Origin: SKVR01 sp037441525
GTDB lineage: Bacteria; Bacteroidota; Bacteroidia; Bacteroidales; UBA7960
Direction of reading: 5' to 3'
Assembly: GCA_037441525.1 (NCBI GenBank)
Contig: JBBISA010000010.1
Span: 19,980 to 83,979, forward strand
DNA: 64,000 bases
A model generated the notes under the pieces. The model was not told where the DNA came from. It saw only the letters and a list, made by a program, of their open reading frames with translations, and did no database searches. Positions 1 to 8,776 of the stretch are shown here, one piece after another; the stretch's first letter is position 1, and each line of letters starts with the position of its first letter. The translations under genes and the position numbers were made by a program.

Positions 1-458
1 GTAAAGGTGATAACATTTGAAAACTTAGTGAGGCTTTCTGCCCCGCCAGCAATAAAGGAGCGGATCCGCATATTTACAGCAGCTTGTTTTCCAGGCTCCA
101 AACCAAGTACATTCATCGCGTTATTAAGCCTGTCAACTGTCAACTCGAAAACAAGGGTATCCACGGTGGCAATGGTAGCCGGCGCGGCGAAATTATTTCC
201 GTCAACATCAAGTTCGATGGTATAACGGGGAGCAACAATACCGGGAAGTATATAATTTGCAGCATCCCATTCAACTTTGAACAACAGCTTGTCCATATTG
301 ATCTGGAGTAGCACATAGTTTCCACCGGCAATCGGAGATTTCAGTTCGGCAGGAACCAGTTTTGTAGTATCCAGCACCGGGTTTTCCTGTGCTTTCTCGC
401 ACGACCACATAAAACCAAGGCCTGCAAGAATAGCAATTAACAATAATATCCTTTTCAT
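1..458 (-). CDS. SusE-like outer-membrane lipoprotein (partial, runs off left edge)
   Basis: The frame is open from ATG at 456-458 to the window edge (about 152 residues, C-terminus missing). The N-terminus is a lipoprotein signal (MKRILLLIAILAGLGFMWSC) with the lipidated Cys at residue 20. The rest resembles the SusE N-terminal domain family: YTIELDVDGNNFA, a T.. V.TLVFELTV strand pair, then LNNAMNVLGLEPG and a VNMRIRSFI strand. SusE-type proteins are surface lipoproteins that bind glycan beside the SusC/SusD importer. The gene starts 20 bases after the susD-like gene and is certainly the next gene of that operon. The SusE domain is most often seen in starch/alpha-glucan loci, so that substrate is a weak guess. 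Confidence 0.8.
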   Translation of the reverse strand, partial: MKRILLLIAILAGLGFMWSCEKAQENPVLDTTKLVPAELKSPIAGGNYVLLQINMDKLLFKVEWDAANYILPGIVAPRYTIELDVDGNNFAAPATIATVDTLVFELTVDRLNNAMNVLGLEPGKQAAVNMRIRSFIAGGAESLTKFSNVITF

Positions 459-477
459 CTGAAAATATTTTTTAAGA

Positions 478-2064
478 TTAATAACCTGGGTTTTGTTTTA
501 AGTTGGGATTTGCGGTAAGATCGGCATTTGGGATAGGGAAAATGTTGTATTTTACATCAGTGGCACCACCTTCCCTTATCCTGTTTTTCCATGGCCATAC
601 ATAAGTACCACCGGTAAATCGGCCGTAACGGATAAGGTCGGTCCTGCGATGTCCTTCCCAGTAAAGTTCGCGGGCACGTTCATTGAGTATTCCATCGAGG
701 GTAATACTTGTAACGTTGTTTGAGGTGTTTCCAAATGCTCTTTCTCTTAGTTTGTTAAAATATTCACGGGCAAGATCAGCATTTCCACCGCCACCGCGCA
801 GGTGAGCTTCGGCATACATCAGATAGGCATCTGCTAAACGAAATACCGGGAAATCAGTATCTGCAAATTGGATATTGGAACCGTTTGTCCCATCACGCCT
901 TTTGTTAGTAAATTTAACAACAGAGTATCCGTTAGAGAAATCACTAAGGTTATTTATTTCAAGGCTTTGCCCAGTAGTGTAGAACATAGACCTCGGATCG
1001 CTGGGGGCAAAAAGGTTAACCAGGTTTTTAGTGGTACGCAAACCACCCCAGCCACCATCCATACCATAGTTAGCAGCAACCATACTACCACCAATGGATG
1101 CATGAATGATAAAATTGGTACCTCCCCAGGTTTGGGTGTGAATACCATCGTAGCGAATGGCGAAGATCACTTCGTTGAATCCGGGGTGTTGCAAGGGGTT
1201 GTTATCGGCCATAAATAAATGAGCATAGGTTGGTTGAAGCGTATAACCACCTTCAGTAATAACCTTGTTGGCATAGGTAAGAGCTTCTGTCCATTTTGGT
1301 GTGCCGGTATATACTTCAGCATTGAGATAAAGTTTTGCCAGCAACATCCAGGCGGCTCCACGATCGGCACGACCATATTCGTTCTGACGGGGGGCAACCA
1401 TTTCACCTTCAATCTCCAAAAGTTCCTTTTCAATATAGTTAAACAGGTTGGAGCGAGTGGTCTGCTTTGGAGGGATAGAACCAACAACATCATTTTCGGT
1501 TACAAAAGGCACATTTCCAAACAGGTCGAGGGCGTGCCAGTAACTTAGAGCTCTAAGAAAGCGGGCTTCAGCACGGTAAGTTTTTATTTGGGCTTTCAAA
1601 GCTGCCGCCACACCTCTATCATTCAGTTTCCCTTCAGTGGTTTGGCGAAGGTATTCATTAGCAAGAGCAATCTGATAAAAGATACGGGAATACATGGCGG
1701 TAATAAATACATCGCTTGCACCCCACTGATGGTAAATTAGATCTTTGATTGTCTGATCATCCCAACCAATAACAGCCTCGTCAGTGGTAATTACCTGGTG
1801 GTAAAAATAACCCCGGAGGTACTGGCCAAAACCTTCATCAATACCGCTGATATCAGCGCGTCCGGAGGGACCTTCCTGACCGGAAACTGCCAGACCGGCA
1901 TACAATTTAGCAAGTACCTGACGATAGGCTGCAGGATCATTATATGCTGTTGCGGAGGTAATCTCCTTATCATCGAGGGGAACAACATCCAAATCCCCGA
2001 TACAGGCTGTAAACAGAAGCTGGAAACCAGCAATTACAGTTATTATATACAAAAGTTTTTTCAT
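478..2064 (-). CDS. SusD/RagB family nutrient-binding outer-membrane lipoprotein
   Basis: A 528-residue protein of normal SusD length. The signal peptide ends in a lipobox (LLFTAC, Cys 21), so it should be a lipoprotein flipped to the cell surface. The family signature is visible: RAEARFLRALSYWHALDLFGNVPFVTE (shown in part) near residues 165-190, a helical TPR-like N-terminal half, and the usual C-terminal stretch with RARELYWEGHRRTDLIRYGRF followed by NIFPIPNADL...NP near the end. SusD proteins cap the SusC barrel and select the glycan to be imported. It lies 20 bases downstream of the susC-like gene and 20 bases upstream of the susE-like gene on the same strand. The glycan is not readable from sequence alone. 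Confidence 0.95.
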   Translation of the reverse strand: MKKLLYIITVIAGFQLLFTACIGDLDVVPLDDKEITSATAYNDPAAYRQVLAKLYAGLAVSGQEGPSGRADISGIDEGFGQYLRGYFYHQVITTDEAVIGWDDQTIKDLIYHQWGASDVFITAMYSRIFYQIALANEYLRQTTEGKLNDRGVAAALKAQIKTYRAEARFLRALSYWHALDLFGNVPFVTENDVVGSIPPKQTTRSNLFNYIEKELLEIEGEMVAPRQNEYGRADRGAAWMLLAKLYLNAEVYTGTPKWTEALTYANKVITEGGYTLQPTYAHLFMADNNPLQHPGFNEVIFAIRYDGIHTQTWGGTNFIIHASIGGSMVAANYGMDGGWGGLRTTKNLVNLFAPSDPRSMFYTTGQSLEINNLSDFSNGYSVVKFTNKRRDGTNGSNIQFADTDFPVFRLADAYLMYAEAHLRGGGGNADLAREYFNKLRERAFGNTSNNVTSITLDGILNERARELYWEGHRRTDLIRYGRFTGGTYVWPWKNRIREGGATDVKYNIFPIPNADLTANPNLKQNPGY

Positions 2065-2084
2065 CGTTATCTGAGTTTTTTAAG

Positions 2085-5000
2085 TTAGAACTGAAGATTT
2101 ATACCCAAAACAAAATTGCGGGGACGGGGATAGAAATTGTTGTCGACACCAAAAGCAATTTCCGGATCAAGACCCTTGTATTTTGATATAACAAAAGCAT
2201 TCTGCACAGTTAACGACAGGGTGAGATTTAGCTTGTTCTGTGCCAAACTGGGGAGATTATAGGCCAGGGTAATGTTGTCCATTTTAAAGAACGAAGCATC
2301 CTGGATATAATAATCTGAAAGGTATTGAGCATTGGTAAAATTCACATCAAAGGCATCGCGGGTAATGTTACTTAAATATGGACCTTCCGGACGATGCAAA
2401 CGGCTAAGATCACCGTTCATTGAACTAATGTTATTATACATAAAGTTTCCAATGTTGGCACGGCCGGCAAAGGAGAAGGTAAGGTCACCATATTCAATTG
2501 CCGAATTAATGCCAAAATAATAGTCGGCACTCGGTTTTTTAAAATGATAACGATCATCGTCAGTTATCTTCAGATCGTTGTTGCGATCAACGAATAAGCC
2601 CTGAATCGGCTTCCCATCCTGGTCGAATACCTGCTGATAAACGAAAAAGGTATTAGGAGCATATCCTTCGCTGTGAATTTGTATAGTACTGCCAACACCG
2701 CCGGAAATACCGCCGGTAAATACACCAAGATAGGTTGGATCATTGGAGAGGGTCAGCTTGGTAATTTTGGTTTCGCTAATGGTAGCATTGGCACCTAAAC
2801 GCCATACCAGGTTGCTGGTTACAACCGGACGGGTATTGATGCTGAATTCGAGTCCGCGGTTTTCGAGATTCCCGATGTTGGTAAGAATGGAATTGGAGAG
2901 ATTGGTGCCGGCAGGAATAGGTATAAAATTGAGCAAGTCTTTGGTTTCTCTGAAATAATAGTCCACAGAACCGGTAAACCTGTCGCTGGCAAAACCATAA
3001 TCCAAACCTACATTAAAAGTTGTTGTTTCTTCCCATTTAAGGTTGCCATCATATCCTTCGGGTCTGAGCGTAGGAACTCTTTCATCCCCAAAGAAATAAT
3101 ACGCTCCCTGAATATTTCTCAGGTACCTGGGGAGGGATGGGTAATCACCCTGGTTTATCTCCTGTTGCCCGGTAACCCCATAACCCAATCGCAACTTAAG
3201 TTGAGAAATAGCAGAAACATTTTGCATAAAGTCTTCCTGATCTATTCTCCAGGCAAAGGCGGCCGATGGGAAAAGGCCCCACTTGTTGGACTCTGCAAAC
3301 CTTGAAGTACCATCAGAACGGAGTGTAGCAGTTAAAAGATACCTGTCCATAAGGCTGTATTGTAAACGGCCAAAGAATGAAACAAGGAAATACTCAGATG
3401 CAGACCTGTCCTGGGCAAAAACCCTAAGACTATCTTCAGTCAAACCATTTTGAAACGCAAGATTATTGGGAATATTTCTGTCGAAGAAACTATCTGTTCG
3501 CCAGAAATGCTGCCAGGAATAGCCCCCCATGATATCGAACCGGCTTTGGGCAGATGGGATATCTCTCACATAGTTGAGATAAAAATCTATAAGTTCGTTC
3601 TTTTTCTCCTGTTCATACGTGCGGAACTGACCACCTCTTACATACGAGAATGCTGCATAATCAGGAATGTTTATCTCGCCTTTACTTTGTGAGTAATCAT
3701 AGCCCAGGTTAAGGTTAGCCCTTAAATCGGGAAGGAAAGGCAGGCTGTAATCCAGCTGCGCATTCCCCAGAAAACGGTTTACGTTTGACTGGTCATCCCG
3801 CAATTCAAGCAATGCCACCGGGTTTGCTGTTGCCACAGGTTTGGGCAGGCCCGATTGTTCGTTGATCCAGGTGTAGAAACCACCGTAGTTCTGATTTCCA
3901 GACATTACAGGCTGCGTAGGGTCGAACATTACAGCAGCACCAATGGCTCCCTGGTTAGCAAAATAGTTGCGTGAGTTAATACCACGGGCATTAATGTTTA
4001 TCTTCAGGTCATCGTTAAGCAAAGTGGGATTTAAACCAACTGAGAGTGTAGTACGTGTAAAGTTGTCGGTTTTAAGAACACCATCGTGAGAAGCGAATCC
4101 CAACGAAGCCCGGTAAGGAATGTTTTTGAACGCACCGGTTGCACTCAGGTTGTGGTCATGACCAATGGCATCCTGATAGATCTGACTCTGCCAGTCGGTA
4201 TTGGCCTCACCCAGCATATCAAGTATATCCTGCCGGCTGGCAAAACGCTCCCGGATTGTTGACCGGAATTCATCAGCACCAAGAACATCAATGGTTTTGG
4301 CATTGGTTGAAAGAGAATAGGTGCCGGTATAGGAAAGTTTAAGTGCCTGACCTGCAGTACCTTTTTTGGTGGTAATAATTATAACCCCGTTAGATGCTCT
4401 CGAACCATAAATGGCTGTTGCCGATGCATCTTTAAGAACCGTGAAGGTTTCAATGTCGTTGGGGTTGATGGTACTCAAGGCACTACGCATGCCCGAAATA
4501 CCCCGCGAATCAACAGGAATACCATCAATTACAATTAACGGATCGTTGAGTGCAGAAAGAGATGAGCCACCGCGAATTCTGATTGTTTCTCCGGTACCTG
4601 GCGAACCACCACCTGTAGTGATCTGTACTCCGGCCATTTTGCCCATAAGCAACTCGCCTGGTGATGAAATGCTACCACGGTTAAAATCGGCGGCTCCTAC
4701 CACGGCAATTGAGCCTGTGGCATCTTCTTTACGCTGCACTCCATAGCCAATAACAATAAACTCCTGCAAAGTAGTAATATCTGCAAATAGATCAAAATTT
4801 ACCACCACGGTACCACCGGCTGGGATGGTCACCTCGCGGGTGGTTGGCGTATACCCCAGAAATGAGGCTGTAATGATAACTGTTCCGGCGGGAGCAGTGA
4901 ACTCAAAGCGCCCATCAATATTGGCTGTGGAACCGATAGTGGTACCTACAACAATTACACTTGCACCAGGCAGTGTTTGGCCTGTTGCCCGGTCGGTAAC

Positions 5001-5090
5001 AGTACCGGTTACCCTTCCTGACTGGGCATAGGATGCCAGGTTGAAAACCAGGAGCATCATAGCAATTAAGCTGGCAATTTTCTTTACCAT
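2085..5090 (-). CDS. SusC/RagA family TonB-linked outer-membrane glycan importer
   Basis: A 1001-residue protein. After a signal peptide (cleavage near ASYAQ, residue 22) comes a carboxypeptidase-regulatory-like domain (about residues 25-110, GTVTDRATGQTLPGASV). The SusC-family TonB-box/plug junction follows (EFIVIGYGVQRKEDATGSIA), then the plug signature VLKDASATAIYGSRASNGVI near residue 220, and a long beta-barrel ending in an aromatic residue (GINLQF). It imports oligosaccharides across the outer membrane using TonB energy, with SusD as lid. It is the first gene of the minus-strand operon susC-susD-susE and diverges from the LacI-type regulator at 5557. Glycan identity is inferred only weakly (LacI plus SusE often accompany alpha-glucan loci). 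Confidence 0.96.
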   Translation of the reverse strand: MVKKIASLIAMMLLVFNLASYAQSGRVTGTVTDRATGQTLPGASVIVVGTTIGSTANIDGRFEFTAPAGTVIITASFLGYTPTTREVTIPAGGTVVVNFDLFADITTLQEFIVIGYGVQRKEDATGSIAVVGAADFNRGSISSPGELLMGKMAGVQITTGGGSPGTGETIRIRGGSSLSALNDPLIVIDGIPVDSRGISGMRSALSTINPNDIETFTVLKDASATAIYGSRASNGVIIITTKKGTAGQALKLSYTGTYSLSTNAKTIDVLGADEFRSTIRERFASRQDILDMLGEANTDWQSQIYQDAIGHDHNLSATGAFKNIPYRASLGFASHDGVLKTDNFTRTTLSVGLNPTLLNDDLKININARGINSRNYFANQGAIGAAVMFDPTQPVMSGNQNYGGFYTWINEQSGLPKPVATANPVALLELRDDQSNVNRFLGNAQLDYSLPFLPDLRANLNLGYDYSQSKGEINIPDYAAFSYVRGGQFRTYEQEKKNELIDFYLNYVRDIPSAQSRFDIMGGYSWQHFWRTDSFFDRNIPNNLAFQNGLTEDSLRVFAQDRSASEYFLVSFFGRLQYSLMDRYLLTATLRSDGTSRFAESNKWGLFPSAAFAWRIDQEDFMQNVSAISQLKLRLGYGVTGQQEINQGDYPSLPRYLRNIQGAYYFFGDERVPTLRPEGYDGNLKWEETTTFNVGLDYGFASDRFTGSVDYYFRETKDLLNFIPIPAGTNLSNSILTNIGNLENRGLEFSINTRPVVTSNLVWRLGANATISETKITKLTLSNDPTYLGVFTGGISGGVGSTIQIHSEGYAPNTFFVYQQVFDQDGKPIQGLFVDRNNDLKITDDDRYHFKKPSADYYFGINSAIEYGDLTFSFAGRANIGNFMYNNISSMNGDLSRLHRPEGPYLSNITRDAFDVNFTNAQYLSDYYIQDASFFKMDNITLAYNLPSLAQNKLNLTLSLTVQNAFVISKYKGLDPEIAFGVDNNFYPRPRNFVLGINLQF

Positions 5091-5220
5091 GTTTGTTTGG
5101 ATTTTGTGATTGATAACTTGATTAATTGAATGTGTTAAGGTTGTTATTTGATAACTTAGGAAAAATTTGATGTAAATTTAATTAAATCTTAAATGTTAAA
5201 ATATAAACAAAGCGTTAAGC

Positions 5221-5255
5221 CAAAGTTACTTTTCTATGAAATAGACAAGAGCAAA
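5221..5255 (-). promoter_or_regulatory. Candidate promoter of the susC-susD-susE operon
   Basis: Read on the minus strand, TAACTTTG (5221-5228) matches the Bacteroidota -7 box TAnnTTTG. A TTTG (5252-5255) lies 23 nt upstream as a possible -33 box, at the long end of the usual spacing. It would give a leader of roughly 125 nt before the susC start at 5090. The operator-like palindromes lie about 95 bp further upstream, a position better suited to activation than to steric block. Confidence 0.45.
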
Positions 5256-5324
5256 ATTAAAAAAAAATAAATCACTTCATAACTATTTTCACTCTGACTA
5301 TCAATTATTTGTGGGCGCTATCTT

Positions 5325-5338
5325 CGCAATCGATTGCG
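5325..5338. promoter_or_regulatory. Perfect 14-bp palindrome, LacI-type operator candidate
   Basis: CGCAATCGATTGCG is a perfect inverted repeat with the central CG typical of LacI/PurR-family operators (E. coli PurR sites have CGCAAACGTTTGCG). It lies between the divergent susC-like operon and the LacI-type gene, so it is the natural site for the neighbouring regulator. Its centre is 24 bp from that of a second, degenerate site. Confidence 0.7.
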
Positions 5339-5348
5339 GGAAAATCTG

Positions 5349-5362
5349 AAAAATCGATTGCA
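5349..5362. promoter_or_regulatory. Second, degenerate LacI-type operator candidate
   Basis: AAAAATCGATTGCA shares the AATCGATTGC core and right half of the perfect palindrome at 5325-5338. The left half decays outside AATCGATT. The centre-to-centre distance of 24 bp (a little over two helical turns) would allow two dimers to sit side by side. Confidence 0.55.
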
Positions 5363-5556
5363 CAAATAGAGTTAAAAAGTATATAATATTGATTAATCCA
5401 CTTGCTGGAATTGGTTAACACAAGGGGAAAATTTTCGTATAAACATTCGTTATTTATTTATAATAAATAATATTGTGAGGTGCTAAATTTTCGTACATTT
5501 AACCAGTTTCGTTTATTTTGGTTCAAACAAAAGAGGGGTTTTAACATAAAACATTC

Positions 5557-6573
5557 ATGAAACAACACCTTACATCTATCAACGATATTGCAAAGGCACT
5601 CGGTGTATCGGCATCAACGGTTTCAAGGGCATTAAAAGATCATCCCGACATAAGTCAGGCAACTCGTGAAAGAATTAAGGCCTTTGCTGAAAAAGTAAAC
5701 TACCGGCCCAATGCCCTTGCTCTGAGCCTTAAGAAGCAGGTTTCATTTACCATCGGAATTGTTATCCCTGAAATTATTCACCATTTCTTTTCATCTGTAA
5801 TCAGTGGAATAGAAGAAATTGCTTACGGCAAAGGGTATCGCGTAATGATTTGCCAGTCGAATGAAGATGCCAAACGAGAGAGAACCAATATTCAGGCATT
5901 GCTCGATCACCGTGTTGACGGGCTTTTGGTATGCATGAGCAAAACCACTTCAGGTTTTTCTCATTTTGCCGATGCTTTCAATAATCAGGTTCCTGTAGTT
6001 TTTTTCGACAGGGTTTGCAAAGAAATTGATACCGATAAGGTAATAACTGACGATTTCAACGGGGCAAGGCTCATTACTTCGCATTTAATCGAAACCGGCT
6101 GTCGCAACATTCTTCATTTGGGTACCCATCCCCAGCTCGATATTGGTCAGGAAAGATTCCAGGGTTATTTAAAAGCACTTTATGAACACGACATCCCCTA
6201 CAACTCTCAACTGGCGATTGTATGTGATACAATGGATGCAGTCTCCGCGCAAACTGAACTGATTAAATCTCTTCTACCACAAATTGATGGAATTTTCGCC
6301 GTAAATGATTCAACAGCTATTGCCGCCATGAGGCTGGCCAAGTCATTGGGTTATAAAATTCCTGAGAATATTGCAGTGGCAGGGTTTGGGGACGATCCCG
6401 TAGCTGCACTGGTTGATCCCTCCCTAACAACAGCCCAACAAAAAGGGTATGAAATGGGTATGGAAGCAATGAACCTTCTGCTTAATCGTATTTCGAACCC
6501 GGAAACAATCCATACCCCCAGAATTAAGGTATTTGAGCCCGCCTTGCGCAAAAGACAATCCACACGTTTTTAA
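5557..6573 (+). CDS. LacI family transcriptional regulator of the adjacent glycan-uptake locus
   Basis: A 338-residue regulator with the full LacI layout. The N-terminal helix-turn-helix is SINDIAKALGVSASTVSRAL (residues 7-26), followed by a hinge helix and a periplasmic-binding-protein-like effector domain from about residue 60 (FTIGIVIPEIIHHFFSSVISG). The C-terminal FGDDPVAALVDPSLTTAQQ block is the usual subdomain signature. It is transcribed away from the susC-like operon, with two operator-like palindromes in the 466-bp gap, and probably responds to the imported sugar or its phosphate. The gap also holds a direct repeat AAATTTTCGTA (5429-5439 and 5485-5495) of unknown meaning. Whether it represses or activates cannot be read from sequence. 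Confidence 0.95.
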   Translation: MKQHLTSINDIAKALGVSASTVSRALKDHPDISQATRERIKAFAEKVNYRPNALALSLKKQVSFTIGIVIPEIIHHFFSSVISGIEEIAYGKGYRVMICQSNEDAKRERTNIQALLDHRVDGLLVCMSKTTSGFSHFADAFNNQVPVVFFDRVCKEIDTDKVITDDFNGARLITSHLIETGCRNILHLGTHPQLDIGQERFQGYLKALYEHDIPYNSQLAIVCDTMDAVSAQTELIKSLLPQIDGIFAVNDSTAIAAMRLAKSLGYKIPENIAVAGFGDDPVAALVDPSLTTAQQKGYEMGMEAMNLLLNRISNPETIHTPRIKVFEPALRKRQSTRF

Positions 6574-6595
6574 ACTCTAATCGTTAATAGTTTTC

Positions 6596-6628
6596 TTGAA
6601 ATTCTGAACAAACATTCCCTTAACTTTG
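6596..6628 (+). promoter_or_regulatory. Candidate promoter of the secreted protease gene
   Basis: TAACTTTG at 6621-6628 matches the -7 consensus TAnnTTTG. A TTG at 6596-6598 is 22 nt upstream. The start codon at 6684 would be about 50 nt downstream of the transcription start. Confidence 0.5.
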
Positions 6629-6683
6629 TGTATTACTTTGCCCAAAACGACTTTGCTTTTTTATTTACAACAATATTTGAACA

Positions 6684-8573
6684 ATGCCCCAACCAATTTT
6701 TTCAAGATATACTATACTTCTTCTGGCCTTTCAACTTTTTCTTGCTTTTAAGATAACAGCTCAGATTAGCACCAATGAAATACCCTTAGGGATCATTGAG
6801 GGCATTAATCCCGACAAAATCAAAGAACAGGTTGTTGAATTTGATGTAAGCAAAAACTTTTTGAATAACCAAAGGGACAAAACTCCTAATTTTGCTGGTT
6901 TTTCCATAGCTGCTTCCATCCCATTCAGCAAAAAGGCATCACCTCTGAAACTCGAAACAGGAGCCATCTTATGGCATCTAAAAATCACCGTGCCCGGGGC
7001 AAGGTTTTTGGGGATTGTTTTTTCATCTTTCAGCATAGCCCCAAATGATAAGTTTTTCATTTATACAGCCGATAAAAACTACCACATTGGTGCATTTACC
7101 AACAGCAACAACTCCGATGATGGGTATTTTTCAACCCACATCCTTCCTTCCTCCGCCTTAATATTAGAGTATTATTCCCAAAACGGTGAAGCGCCACCTG
7201 ATTTTTGGGTGGATGAAATGATTTATATTTTTGATGATGAACTGATTGGCGGAAACATCGAAAATCTTAAGAATTCGGGCACCTGCAATGTAAACATCAA
7301 CTGCCCCGAAGGCAACGAATGGCAAAAGCAAAAAAGGGGGATAGCCCGGATTTTACTCCGATCGGGCTCAAGCTGGTTTAACTGCACCGGCACTCTCATC
7401 AACACTACCGCCAGTAATGGCACCCCCTACTTTTTAACTGCCGACCACTGCGGACCCAATGCATCAACTGCCGACCTGGCGGTATGGCAGTTTTATTTCA
7501 ATTACGAATATTCGTCATGTACCAATGTGGGTATTGCACCGCAGAACATGATGCTTTCAGGTGCTCAACTTATCTCCAAGGCCCCCATACAGGGAGGAAC
7601 TGATTTTAAGTTACTGCTTCTGAACGATCCCCCGTTAAAAATATGGAATCCCTATTATAACGGATGGACAAGATCATCCCGCAATCCTGAACGAGGTGTT
7701 ACCATCCATCACCCCGCTGGCGATGTCAAAAAAATATCCACCTTCACTTCACCCCTTACCGACGCAACCTTTACCGGAGGCATGGCACTGGGTTACTGGA
7801 GGGTTATCTGGGCCGAAACTGTGTCAGGCAACGGAATTACCGAAGGGGGGTCATCTGGAGCACCTCTATTCGAAACCAATGGTCTTGTTACTGGAACCTT
7901 AACCGGAGGCAGTGCAACCTGCAATACCCTGTTGCTACCTGATTTTTATGGGAAATTTTCTATGCACTGGTCTGCCAACGGCGAAACCAACGACAAAATG
8001 TTAAAGCCATGGCTCGACCCCAATAATACAAACCCTGAGTCGGTTTTTGGGTATGACCCCAACAATCCGGCTAATTTTGTTATTACTGTTGTTGATCCTC
8101 CTTTGTCCGGAAATGTTGCCGGAGCGGGATATTTTATTAAAAATGAAAAAGTTACTTTAATGGCTATTGCAAAGGACGGTTTTACTTTCAGGCACTGGAT
8201 GAATCATCTGGGGCAGATAGTATCAGTCGACTCTCAGTTTTCTTTCAATATGCCCGGCGATGAGGTAAAGCTGACTGCAGTTTTTAACACTACTCACGCC
8301 GACTCTAATGAAATAAACATCAGACCTCAACTTGAAATATTTCCCAATCCTTCCACTCATTTAGTAAATATCAAGTTCCGGCATATTGTGGGCGATGTAA
8401 CCATTACTATTGCCACCATCAATGGCTTGGTGCTGAATACCCATACAATCACCGATGTTCAGGATCAACCTTTTACCAGTATAGATGTTACAACAATACC
8501 ATCTGGTATTTATATTATCGAGGTGCAAAATAAAGAAACTATTCTCAGGCACAAAGTTGTAATAAGCAAATAA
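6684..8573 (+). CDS. Secreted trypsin-like (lysyl endopeptidase-type) serine protease with T9SS sorting domain
   Basis: A 629-residue protein. Signal peptide residues 1-26. The trypsin-fold domain has its triad visible: His in LTADHCG (about 253), Asp in GGTDFKLL (about 305) and Ser in EGGSSGAPLF (about 390). The stretch GVTIHHPAGDVKKIS is typical of lysyl endopeptidase-like members. After about residue 460 comes an InlB-like B-repeat module (GYFIKNEKVTLMAIAKDGFTFRHW), then a C-terminal T9SS type A sorting domain (LEIFPNPSTHLVNIKF ... GIYIIEVQN) from about residue 550. The protein should be exported by Sec, then by the Por/T9SS machinery to the surface or medium. Cleavage specificity for Lys is inferred from family only. 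It stands alone as a transcription unit. Confidence 0.92.
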   Translation: MPQPIFSRYTILLLAFQLFLAFKITAQISTNEIPLGIIEGINPDKIKEQVVEFDVSKNFLNNQRDKTPNFAGFSIAASIPFSKKASPLKLETGAILWHLKITVPGARFLGIVFSSFSIAPNDKFFIYTADKNYHIGAFTNSNNSDDGYFSTHILPSSALILEYYSQNGEAPPDFWVDEMIYIFDDELIGGNIENLKNSGTCNVNINCPEGNEWQKQKRGIARILLRSGSSWFNCTGTLINTTASNGTPYFLTADHCGPNASTADLAVWQFYFNYEYSSCTNVGIAPQNMMLSGAQLISKAPIQGGTDFKLLLLNDPPLKIWNPYYNGWTRSSRNPERGVTIHHPAGDVKKISTFTSPLTDATFTGGMALGYWRVIWAETVSGNGITEGGSSGAPLFETNGLVTGTLTGGSATCNTLLLPDFYGKFSMHWSANGETNDKMLKPWLDPNNTNPESVFGYDPNNPANFVITVVDPPLSGNVAGAGYFIKNEKVTLMAIAKDGFTFRHWMNHLGQIVSVDSQFSFNMPGDEVKLTAVFNTTHADSNEINIRPQLEIFPNPSTHLVNIKFRHIVGDVTITIATINGLVLNTHTITDVQDQPFTSIDVTTIPSGIYIIEVQNKETILRHKVVISK

Positions 8574-8688
8574 AGTCTTGAATGTCAACATCTGCAAGCC
8601 ACCAAAAGAATTTTTTACTTGCCATCAATTCGAAATTTGTTAACACACCCTGGGCCGAGTTTAGTGAGCTGTTGAGCATTTTTTTAAT

Positions 8689-8696
8689 TACTTTTG
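8689..8696 (+). promoter_or_regulatory. Candidate -7 box for the carboxyltransferase/biotin carrier genes
   Basis: TACTTTTG matches TAnnTTTG exactly and lies 81-88 nt upstream of the preferred start at 8777. No well-spaced -33 TTTG is visible. Confidence 0.45.
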
Positions 8697-8776
8697 AGCC
8701 CGATTAAAAACCGGTTTATCTTCAGCAGATGTTTAGGTTGATGTGCCGGAAAACTCTTTCAAAACACTCAAAAGAA

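Noticed and set aside
5440..5480. AT-rich dyad TTATTTATTTATAATAAATAA upstream of the LacI gene
   Set aside because: Low-complexity A/T sequence; it could arise by chance and does not sit at a transcript end.
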